Below are positions 1-6,165 of a stretch of 8,341 nucleotides of DNA, in pieces. The notes under the pieces were generated by a model, which ran no database searches, was not told the DNA's origin, and saw only the letters and a program-made list of their open reading frames with translations. A program made the position numbers and the translations under genes. Origin of the DNA: Elusimicrobiota bacterium (GTDB taxonomy: Bacteria; Elusimicrobiota; Elusimicrobia; 2-02-FULL-39-32); the NCBI GenBank assembly GCA_016193115.1, contig JACPSV010000174.1:1-8341 (forward strand). Reading direction: 5' to 3'. How positions within the stretch are numbered: position 1 is the first letter of the stretch; each line of letters opens with the position of its first letter.

Positions 1-2373
1 TATCAGGGAGCTTTCCTGGTGGGCTCGATACTCCTCTTTTTCCTGAGAGATTTCATATCCACTTCTTTTATCTGTCTTTCCATACCTCTTTCATTGGTCA
101 TGACTCTGGCCGCCATGAGTCTCTTCGGATTAAGTCTAAACATTATGACGATCTCCGGGCTTGCAATCGCATCCGGGCAGGTCGTGGACACTTCGATCTG
201 TGTTTTGGAAAACATATTGAGCCACAAGTCCAAATTCTTAAGGTTTCTGAACCGGTGGGATAAGAGAGACAGGTCAGGTTCGGGGAATAAGATTCCTTCC
301 GTCTACCAATCTTTTGTAAAGCTCGATAAAGGAGGGCAACTCCTAGTCAGCGAAAAAGAAGCCAACAAATCTCTGGCGCTCACCGCTTCGAACGAAATGT
401 TCATGGTGCTTGTCGCCAACACTTTGACTTGTATCGTGGTGTTCCTTCCGATTGTTTTTTTGAATCCTCAAGTCAAAATCCTTTACCTCGGTCTGGCCGT
501 CACCGTGACGGCGGCCCTGATTGTCTCTCTCTTGATTGCGATTACGATTATCCCTTCCCTTTCCGCCAACATTTCCCGAAAGTGGATACAACAAAGTTCT
601 TTCTTTTCCACATACCTTTGGCTGCTCTTAGGGAACAAAATCAAACAGGGCAATATCCTTTTTAACCGCTGGTACTACAAAATCCTGGTTTTAACTAAAA
701 AGTACAGGAAGAAAAAACAGGGGGAGGACGACCTGGTTTATGGCAGAAACGCGCAAAAAAGCCTTTTTAAGAAAGGGGGCGGGCTCAGGATTTACCGCAG
801 GATCGTGGCCTGGCTGATGCGGCGCAGATATTGGGTGGCGCTGGCCACTTTACTCGCTTTAATTGGAAGCGGTTTTATGTATAAATTTTTGGATAAGGAG
901 TTTGTTGGGAGCTCGGAAGATAACGAATTCATCATATTTGTGGAACTGCCTTCCGGAGCCAAACTGGACGTTTCCGACAAAATTGTGGCGGACGTGGAGA
1001 AAGTTTTAAACCAAACTGCCGAGGTGCAAAAGTCCGTAAAAACGTCCATAGCCCGGGTGGAAGGATGGTCTTCAAAGATCTATGTGACGCTCCTACCCAG
1101 AGAAGAGCGCGCGCGCACCACCCAGGACGTCATGAAGGAGTTAAGACCCCTGGTGCAGGGGATCGGCAAAGAATACGACGCGTTCATCTACTTTTCCGAG
1201 CCGGTGAGTTCCAAAGAGTTTGTGATTGACGTCTTTGGGTACGATTACAACAATTTACGCGACCTTGCGGTCAAGATTGCCCAGGCGCTGGAGAAAGTGG
1301 AAGGTCTGGCGGACACAAAACTCCGTTACAAACCGGGCCGTCCGGAAGTGAAGATAGAAGTGGACCGCGAGAAAGCTTCTCTCTTTGATTTTACGATCCA
1401 TGACATCGCGGAAAGTCTGCACGCGCAGATTCGGGGCTTACGAGCGACCTATTTCATTACTCCAACCGCCCAAATTGAAACCGTAGCCCGTCTGCAGGAA
1501 CAGTACCGGAAAACCCTGGAAGACGTGCAAAACCTGACTCTCGTGAACAATAAAGGAACCGTCGTCTCCGTCCGTCAGTTCGCAGTTTTCACGTTTGGAC
1601 TCACTCCCAGCGAAATCTGGCGCAAGGACAGGGAAAGGATGATTCAGGTCAGCGCTAACCGGGGCGACATCTCTTTAAGCAAAGTGGCGGAAAAATCGTT
1701 GCAGGCGCTTAAATCGGTGCAACTTCCGACCGGCTACTACTATGAAATCGGCGGGGATTTTCCCAAGATGATCGAAACGGAAAAGGAATCCCGTTTCGCA
1801 TTCATCATCATGGTCGCTCTGGTCTATTCCATTTTGGCCGCCCTGTTTGAATCCTATTCCCAACCGATCATCATCCTTCTAGCGGTACCGCTTTCCGTGA
1901 TCGGCGCGATCCCTCTTTTACTGATCAGTCACACACCCGTCACTCTCGGCACTTTAATCGGTTTCATCATGTTGGGCGGCATCGCGGTGAACAATTCCAC
2001 CATATTGGTGGAAGTTTTCAACAATCTGCACGAAGAAAAAAATATGTTGCGGGCGCTTCTAGAATCCGGACAGGCAAGACTCTCTCCCATATTTGCCACC
2101 ACGTTGACCAACGTCAGCGGCATGCTGCCTCTCATATTTCAGGGATCAGACTCCGGATCCTTGTGGGCTCCCATGGCGATTACCGTCATAGGGGGACTCA
2201 TCACATCCACGATTCTGATTCTTTTTGTCCTGCCCGGATTCTACCTCATCTTAGAAGACTGCAAACGATGGATGGGTAAAAATGTTACAAGAATGTTACA
2301 AAAAGTTGAAGAAAAGTTTCTTCAAACCTTATATACTGGTAGGGAGGTGAAAGATGAAAAAGTACTCGATTAA
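1..2373 (+). CDS. RND-family (HAE1/AcrB-like) efflux transporter, 5'-truncated by the window edge
   Basis: Inner-membrane proton-driven pump of the RND superfamily. The frame is open from base 1, so the GTG at 19 is internal. By alignment from memory to AcrB, about 344 N-terminal residues (TM1 and the first porter domain) lie upstream. Visible in order: TM2-TM4 with the relay motif GQVVDTSICVLENI (the first Asp matches AcrB D407, while D408 is Thr), TM5-TM6, the second porter domain (roughly 880-1790), TM8-TM9 (FAFIIMVALVYSILAALFES), TM10 with GIAVNNSTILVEVF (AcrB K940 is Asn, codon 1990), then RLSPIFATT keeping the R971 and T978 equivalents (codons 2077 and 2098). The Asn-Asn form is common in non-AcrB HAE1 pumps. 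Two Lys/Arg-rich cytoplasmic loops (after TM4 and after TM6) are each about 40 residues longer than in AcrB. The 3' end overlaps the regulator gene by 20 bases. Substrate unknown; the membrane-fusion partner may lie upstream. Confidence 0.95.
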   Translation, partial: YQGAFLVGSILLFFLRDFISTSFICLSIPLSLVMTLAAMSLFGLSLNIMTISGLAIASGQVVDTSICVLENILSHKSKFLRFLNRWDKRDRSGSGNKIPSVYQSFVKLDKGGQLLVSEKEANKSLALTASNEMFMVLVANTLTCIVVFLPIVFLNPQVKILYLGLAVTVTAALIVSLLIAITIIPSLSANISRKWIQQSSFFSTYLWLLLGNKIKQGNILFNRWYYKILVLTKKYRKKKQGEDDLVYGRNAQKSLFKKGGGLRIYRRIVAWLMRRRYWVALATLLALIGSGFMYKFLDKEFVGSSEDNEFIIFVELPSGAKLDVSDKIVADVEKVLNQTAEVQKSVKTSIARVEGWSSKIYVTLLPREERARTTQDVMKELRPLVQGIGKEYDAFIYFSEPVSSKEFVIDVFGYDYNNLRDLAVKIAQALEKVEGLADTKLRYKPGRPEVKIEVDREKASLFDFTIHDIAESLHAQIRGLRATYFITPTAQIETVARLQEQYRKTLEDVQNLTLVNNKGTVVSVRQFAVFTFGLTPSEIWRKDRERMIQVSANRGDISLSKVAEKSLQALKSVQLPTGYYYEIGGDFPKMIETEKESRFAFIIMVALVYSILAALFESYSQPIIILLAVPLSVIGAIPLLLISHTPVTLGTLIGFIMLGGIAVNNSTILVEVFNNLHEEKNMLRALLESGQARLSPIFATTLTNVSGMLPLIFQGSDSGSLWAPMAITVIGGLITSTILILFVLPGFYLILEDCKRWMGKNVTRMLQKVEEKFLQTLYTGREVKDEKVLD
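2306..2325. promoter_or_regulatory. Palindromic candidate operator for the LacI-family regulator
   Basis: TTGAAGAAAAGTTTCTTCAA is an inverted repeat with two perfect 9-base arms around a 2-base AG centre. It lies 28 bases before the ATG of the LacI-family gene, inside the last codons of the transporter. Even-length, A/T-flanked palindromes centred near GAAA..TTTC are typical LacI-family operators, although the usual centre is CG rather than AG. The left arm overlaps a possible -35 hexamer, so binding would block transcription of the regulator and of the exported genes behind it. Palindrome seen directly; role inferred. Confidence 0.55.
2306..2337 (+). promoter_or_regulatory. Possible sigma-70-type promoter of the regulator and downstream operon
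   Basis: TTGAAG (2306-2311) and TATATA (2330-2335) are separated by 18 bases; TATACT (2332-2337) overlaps as an alternative -10 at a poorer spacing of 20. A start near 2342 would give a very short leader beginning almost at the Shine-Dalgarno, which weakens the case. It would allow the regulator and the exported genes to be transcribed separately from the pump. Confidence 0.35.
2341..2350 (+). promoter_or_regulatory. Strong ribosome binding site of the LacI-family gene
   Basis: AGGGAGGTGA is nearly a full match to the anti-Shine-Dalgarno and sits 3 bases before the ATG at 2354 (6 bases from the GGAGG core). It fixes the start of the regulator even though that start lies inside the transporter gene. 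It is clearly the best ribosome binding site in the window. Confidence 0.85.
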
Positions 2374-3370
2374 AGACGTGGCGAGGATTGCGAAGGTTTC
2401 AACGGCAACGGTTTCACGCGTGGTCAACCTTTCTCCTCTCGTGGACGAGCTCACCCGCGAAAGGGTTCAAAAGGTAATCGAAAAACTGAATTACCACCCC
2501 GATCCCGTGGCGCGCAGCCTAATCCGAGGCAAATCCAACCTTCTCACGCTGATTGTTCCTCCCGAACCCAATTTTTTCTCCGCCTACTACTTTACGCAAA
2601 CCTTGTGCGGCATCAGCGAAGCTCTGACGAAACAGCAGTACCGTCTCATGATCTATCAACCCGACGGCTACGATTCCCAGCAAGGGTACCCAGCCAGCTT
2701 GGCCGGCATCCGCACGGACGGTCTGTTTATCATCGCTCCCTTAATGAACGATCGTCTGGTCAAATCTATCGAGTCCGAACGTCAACCGGTGATCCTGATC
2801 AACGCCCACTCTCCTATATTAGACTGGATTGACTTGGAAAACGTCCAAGTCTCGACACAAGTGGTGGACTCTTTGGTGGGATTGGGTCACCGCAAAATCG
2901 CGTTTATCGGAGGGATCGTCGGTTTCAATACGGTCTCCCGTCTGGAAGGTTACCGGAATGGTCTGGAAAAACACAGCATCCCTTATGACGAAAAATATGT
3001 CGTTTACGGGGACTACTCTTTGAAAAGCGGATACGAATCCGCAAAGAAACTCATTTCCCTAAAAGAAAAACCGACCGCGATATTTGCGGCGAATGACGAA
3101 ATGGCGATCGGCGCCATCCGCGCGGCCACGGAATCCGGTTTGAAAGTTCCCGGACAGATTTCCGTTTTTGGTTTCGACGATGCGGACATCGCCCGGATGT
3201 CCGAGCCATCCCTCTCTACGGTTCACCAACCTTTTTATGAAATGGGAAAACGGGCCAGCGAAGTTTTAATCGCGCGCATCGAGAACCCGGAAATTCCTCA
3301 AAACCGCGTGGTCTTGACGGGAGAAATGATGTTAAGAAAATCCACGGCGCCCGTTCAGAACGGATCCTGA
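2354..3370 (+). CDS. LacI-family transcriptional regulator
   Basis: Cytoplasmic DNA-binding repressor or activator of the LacI/GalR family, with the usual length of 338 residues. Residues 4-23 (YSIKDVARIAKVSTATVSRV) form the classical helix-turn-helix, followed by YHPDPVARSLIRGKS, the hinge helix whose Leu would enter the operator centre. From about residue 62 the periplasmic-binding-protein-like sensor fold follows, with family landmarks LGHRKIAFIGG, the effector-contact Arg in SRLEGY, AIFAANDEMAIGAIRAATESGLKVP, SVFGFDDADIA and LSTVHQPFYEMGKRA. No residue was seen missing. The family mostly binds sugars, but the ligand cannot be read from the sequence. The start is fixed by a very strong ribosome binding site. 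The next gene starts 4 bases after the stop, so the regulator probably leads and controls the exported operon and may repress itself through the palindrome at 2306-2325. Confidence 0.96.
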   Translation: MKKYSIKDVARIAKVSTATVSRVVNLSPLVDELTRERVQKVIEKLNYHPDPVARSLIRGKSNLLTLIVPPEPNFFSAYYFTQTLCGISEALTKQQYRLMIYQPDGYDSQQGYPASLAGIRTDGLFIIAPLMNDRLVKSIESERQPVILINAHSPILDWIDLENVQVSTQVVDSLVGLGHRKIAFIGGIVGFNTVSRLEGYRNGLEKHSIPYDEKYVVYGDYSLKSGYESAKKLISLKEKPTAIFAANDEMAIGAIRAATESGLKVPGQISVFGFDDADIARMSEPSLSTVHQPFYEMGKRASEVLIARIENPEIPQNRVVLTGEMMLRKSTAPVQNGS

Positions 3371-3374
3371 TACG

Positions 3375-4715
3375 ATGAAAAAAAATGTTATTCTGCTTTT
3401 AACGCTGCTTTGTTTATTGAAGGCTAAACCCGCCCAAGCCCTTCTCTTAGACGACTATTCTTCCACGAACACAATTTCCATCGGATCCGATACCGGCGCC
3501 AGCGCTTCCGTAACGAACATCGCCGGCGAAGACGGAAACGCTCTCCAACTCAGTTATTCATTGGGAACCGGCAACTGGTCCCAATTTTACCGCGACTATT
3601 CCACCCGCGATTTTGCCTCGGAAGGCGGTACCGCGGTCCGGTTCCGCACCAAAGCGACAGGGAACTCCAACACGTTAGAAATCAAGTTTGCGGATTATGA
3701 CAGCACGGAAACGGCGAAGAGCGACAAGCTATCTTTGAAGTTAGTCACGATTCCCGACAATCAATGGCGCACCTACACGGTTCATTTTTCCTCTTTTGAC
3801 GTTTTCCCGGACGGGGGCAGCGCCTTCGATCTGAATAAAGTAGCAAAACTTTCTATCGGCGTAACGAAAGATAGCGGCAGCAGCGGTTCCGGAACCGTCT
3901 GGATAGATAAATTTGAGCTCCTTCGCAGCACGGTGATCGTCATTGACGATTTCCAAAGCAGCGCGTCTAACCTCAATTTCTTGAATGGCACATCCACACA
4001 AACATTTGCGGGGGGAGGCGGCACCGCCACCACGCAATATTCCGCTCTGGGTGCTGACAACGTCTTGGAACTCAACTACAATGTGAATGCGGGAGGATCC
4101 TTCTCCGGAATGTTCTTTGGGTTAAGAGGACGCACGTTCCAAGGGTACACGCACCTCTCCTTTAGAATTCGGGGCGGCGCCGGCGGCGAGAAAATCCTGG
4201 CCAAACTGGAAAGCCCAACAGGATCTACGGAATTAGGGTTTACAACCACACCTTACTTAACCAACGGCATTACCACCAGCTTCCAAACAGTGACCATTCC
4301 TTTGAGCGCGTTTCCCAACGTCAACCTTTCCAGCGTGACGGCTTTTACGTTTGTGGCGACCCAATCCACCGGAAGCGCCGCCGGACAGATATTTTTGGAC
4401 GACATCAAATTTTTAAGGCAGGGAGATTCTGCCGGTGTCCTGCGCGTGATTGACGATATGGACATGGATCTCCCCTCCAGCAATTTTGAAGCGAACAGCC
4501 ACGCGAATGCGAGCCTGCAGACTTCCGTCGTTAGCGACGCCACCGTTCCCGAAGCCAAGTCCGACAACCGCGTCTACAAGTTAGAATACACATTCAGAAA
4601 TTCGGGAGTGGGAGACACACCGTGGGTTGTGATTGAAAGGCCTCTGTTCCATTCCATTGCTCCTTTCTCAAACTTCAAGGTTCGGGATCGGCGAACAACG
4701 TGGAACTTAAATTGA
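3375..4715 (+). CDS. Secreted multi-module DDF/jelly-roll-like protein, N-terminal part of a frame-disrupted gene
   Basis: An exported protein with a signal peptide (MKK, a Leu-rich core, cleavage likely after AQA at residue 22). Three modules of about 165 residues follow, opening with LLLDDYS (DD at 26-27), VIVIDDF (191-192) and RVIDDMD (360-361). Modules 1 and 2 close with GTVWIDKFELL and GQIFLDDIKFL. Each contains a W/F-x-T-V-x-I-P-L-type strand and a core strand such as HLSFRIRGG. This pattern fits beta-sandwich carbohydrate-binding or CIA30/CBM11-like domains, an inference from pattern only. The frame fails inside module 3: after SIAPFSNFK it runs into VRDRRTTWNLN and stops, while the expected continuation is in another frame (4700-5281). 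The start has only a weak ribosome binding site 4 bases after the regulator's stop, suggesting translational coupling. Probably surface-located; no catalytic motif was seen. Confidence 0.85.
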   Translation: MKKNVILLLTLLCLLKAKPAQALLLDDYSSTNTISIGSDTGASASVTNIAGEDGNALQLSYSLGTGNWSQFYRDYSTRDFASEGGTAVRFRTKATGNSNTLEIKFADYDSTETAKSDKLSLKLVTIPDNQWRTYTVHFSSFDVFPDGGSAFDLNKVAKLSIGVTKDSGSSGSGTVWIDKFELLRSTVIVIDDFQSSASNLNFLNGTSTQTFAGGGGTATTQYSALGADNVLELNYNVNAGGSFSGMFFGLRGRTFQGYTHLSFRIRGGAGGEKILAKLESPTGSTELGFTTTPYLTNGITTSFQTVTIPLSAFPNVNLSSVTAFTFVATQSTGSAAGQIFLDDIKFLRQGDSAGVLRVIDDMDMDLPSSNFEANSHANASLQTSVVSDATVPEAKSDNRVYKLEYTFRNSGVGDTPWVVIERPLFHSIAPFSNFKVRDRRTTWNLN

Positions 4716-4933
4716 CCGACAGCGATAATACCACCTGGTACCGAAAATTCCTGCTCGCTTCCAACACCGCAGGCGCATGGAAAACCGCGTCTTTGCCTCT
4801 GGACCAGCTCGTTTTTTTCAGCGCCGGAGACGATTCCAACCTGAACACGAGAAAAATCAAACAAATCTTTTTCGCGGTCGCCAAGGGTCCCGGAGGGAGC
4901 GGCAGTTTTGCCGTGGACACGTTGGAAGCTTCC
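3441..4933 (+). repeat. Three tandem ~165-residue DDF modules (protein-level repeat)
   Basis: Module 1 spans about 3441-3926, module 2 about 3930-4421 and module 3 about 4437-4933. The DD pairs sit 165 and 169 residues apart. Module 3 crosses the frame lesion and closes in the other frame with SGSFAVDTLEAS. The repeats are divergent in DNA and recognisable only in protein. Confidence 0.65.
4671..4715 (+). other. Frame-switch point inside DDF module 3
   Basis: The first frame reads sensibly to SNFK (ending at 4679). The second is open from 4637 and reads sensibly from QGSGSANNVELKL (4676 on). The K codon and the Q codon share the same CAAG bases, and the core strand of about six residues expected between them (YLAFSV in the OmpA protein at 6166-7437, HLSFRI in module 2) is absent. 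A deletion of about 19-22 bases between short repeats containing CAAG would explain both the lost strand and the frame change. Confidence 0.6.
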
Positions 4934-5281
4934 GACTCCGGCGAGTTTGAAACTAACTCTCCATCCGGCGTCATCTCCAAACTTAAGATATTGAACAATC
5001 CTTTCTCCCCGAACGGGGACGGAACTAAAGACGAGGTTTTTTTTGTTTACACGTTAACCGTGAACAGCAAAGTCAACTTAAAAATTTATGGACTGGACGG
5101 CGTGGAAATTAGAATGGCTGCCCAGCAAGACCAGACCAGCGGGGAACAAACTCTCTCCTGGAACGGACGGAATGACAACAGCGAGATAGTCCCCAACGGC
5201 GTCTACCTCTTCCGCCTGGAAGCTGAAGGCCTAGACTCCCGGAAAGACGTCCTCCGCCAAGTCATCGCCGTCCTAAGGTAA
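4700..5281 (+). CDS. C-terminal part of the disrupted DDF-module protein, with FlgD-Ig/CHU_C-like terminal domain
   Basis: Not an independent gene in all likelihood. It has no signal peptide, no ribosome binding site at the GTG at 4700, and begins in the middle of module 3 (VELKLTDSDNTTWYRKF). The module closes near 4933. After a short linker, a domain of about 100 residues runs to the end: LNNPFSPNGDGTKDEV, VNLKIYGLDGVEI, LSWNGRNDNSEIVPNGVYLFRLEA. This is the pattern of FlgD Ig-like (PF13860) and CHU_C/type-A sorting-like C-terminal domains, which in type IX secretion systems act as an export and anchoring signal; elsewhere they are simply Ig-like surface domains. The next gene encodes a PorV-like barrel 6 bases after the stop, which fits an exported cargo. 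If intact, the whole protein would have been about 640 residues. Confidence 0.8.
   Translation: MELKLTDSDNTTWYRKFLLASNTAGAWKTASLPLDQLVFFSAGDDSNLNTRKIKQIFFAVAKGPGGSGSFAVDTLEASDSGEFETNSPSGVISKLKILNNPFSPNGDGTKDEVFFVYTLTVNSKVNLKIYGLDGVEIRMAAQQDQTSGEQTLSWNGRNDNSEIVPNGVYLFRLEAEGLDSRKDVLRQVIAVLR
5275..5281 (+). promoter_or_regulatory. Ribosome binding site overlapping the upstream stop codon
   Basis: AAGGTAA joins the Arg codon AGG and the TAA stop of the disrupted gene. AAGG lies 9 bases before the ATG at 5288. The same AAGGTAA junction recurs at 8050-8056, suggesting coupled stop and restart. Confidence 0.6.
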
Positions 5282-5287
5282 AACAGA

Positions 5288-6139
5288 ATGAAAAAGTCTA
5301 TTCTTATATCTCTCTTTTGTCTCTCAATGGCAGGTTCAGTGTCTGCGGCCGTCTTTGAACCGTATGGGATGGGCGCTAGGGCCATTGCCATGGGGGAAAG
5401 TTTTGTGGCGGTGGCCAACGACTATTCTGCCGTCTACTGGAACCCCGCAGGGTTGGGACGCTTGGACAAGAAAACCCTGCACTCAGAGTACAGAAACCTC
5501 TATGGTCTGGGACTCTTACGCACGATGACGATCGGATACATTCAACCGCAGTTAGGGTTGGGAACCATGGGATTTTCCTGGTTCCGGTTGGAAACGATGG
5601 GTGACGCCGGTTACCTGGACTATTCCGAGAATAGCTTTATATTTTCCTATGGATCCGACCATTTTGCTCCCTTTTTGTTTGGACTTAACGGAAAATATTA
5701 TCGCGTCCACAGCGCTATGGGAGCCAGCGGCATGGGTTTGGACGCAGGGCTTATGTACGTTCTTAAAGACCCATTACTTATTTTTGGTATCGCGGTGCAA
5801 GACCTGAACCACACGATGATCTCCTGGGATTCCGGCACGAAAGACAGGCTTCCAATTCGTATTCGCGCAGGTGTTTCTTCCCAACTCCCGACCCACACAC
5901 TTCTAACGGCGCAGATCTCCTTAAAAGATCAAAAAAACGAAACACACCATCTGGGCCTGGAACAAAATCTGTTTAACCAATACTGTGCGCTTCGTTTGGG
6001 TGTTCTCCAAAGAGAAAAAAATGTCCAGTTCTCCTGGGGTTTGGGCCTCAAAGTCCGTTCTTTTGATTTGGACTACGGGTGGCAAGCGGAACGCTATTTG
6101 GGCGATACGCAGGTTTTTAGTCTTTCGGTGAAGTTTTAG
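5288..6139 (+). CDS. Outer-membrane beta-barrel protein, PorV/UPF0164-like
   Basis: A 283-residue exported protein. The signal peptide is MKKSILISLFCLSMAGSVSA with cleavage near residue 20-21. The mature N-terminus carries GMGARAIAMGESFVAVANDYSAVYWNPAGLG (residues about 28-58). This is the hallmark of the PorV/PorQ/UPF0164 branch of FadL-like barrels, where a small residue-rich stretch precedes the YWNPAGL turn. The rest alternates aromatic/hydrophobic and polar residues as expected for membrane strands, and the last strand ends VFSLSVKF with a terminal Phe, the usual outer-membrane assembly signal. PorV in type IX systems receives proteins bearing CHU_C/type-A C-terminal domains; the gene just before encodes such a domain, so a pairing is plausible but unproven. 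The protein is shorter than Bacteroidetes PorV. The start is supported by an SD 9 bases upstream and by the signal peptide. Confidence 0.85.
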   Translation: MKKSILISLFCLSMAGSVSAAVFEPYGMGARAIAMGESFVAVANDYSAVYWNPAGLGRLDKKTLHSEYRNLYGLGLLRTMTIGYIQPQLGLGTMGFSWFRLETMGDAGYLDYSENSFIFSYGSDHFAPFLFGLNGKYYRVHSAMGASGMGLDAGLMYVLKDPLLIFGIAVQDLNHTMISWDSGTKDRLPIRIRAGVSSQLPTHTLLTAQISLKDQKNETHHLGLEQNLFNQYCALRLGVLQREKNVQFSWGLGLKVRSFDLDYGWQAERYLGDTQVFSLSVKF

Positions 6140-6165
6140 AGGTTTTTGAAAGCGGCGAGCAAACA

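Noticed and set aside
19..21. GTG as start of the RND gene
   Set aside because: The same frame is open to base 1 and reads YQGAFLV, which continues the expected TM2 of an RND pump; the true start is upstream.
1107..1116. Alternating GC run (GCGCGCGC)
   Set aside because: Explained by Glu-Arg-Ala-Arg codons of the pump; too short to call special structure.
2281..2300. Direct repeat AATGTTACA twice, as a possible regulatory repeat
   Set aside because: Short and inside pump codons (NVTRML); no symmetry, and a much better palindrome lies next to it.
3741..4075. Open frames of 97-98 codons on the minus strand
   Set aside because: They lie opposite the clearly coding DDF-module gene and show no domain pattern, signal peptide or ribosome binding site.
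4253..4998. Further minus-strand open frames of 96-107 codons over the disrupted gene
   Set aside because: Shadows of the + strand coding frames; compositions are those of antisense translation.
6140..6165. Gap before the OmpA gene as terminator or regulatory site
   Set aside because: The 26 bases form no convincing hairpin with a T tract and hold only a weak SD, so continued transcription is likelier.
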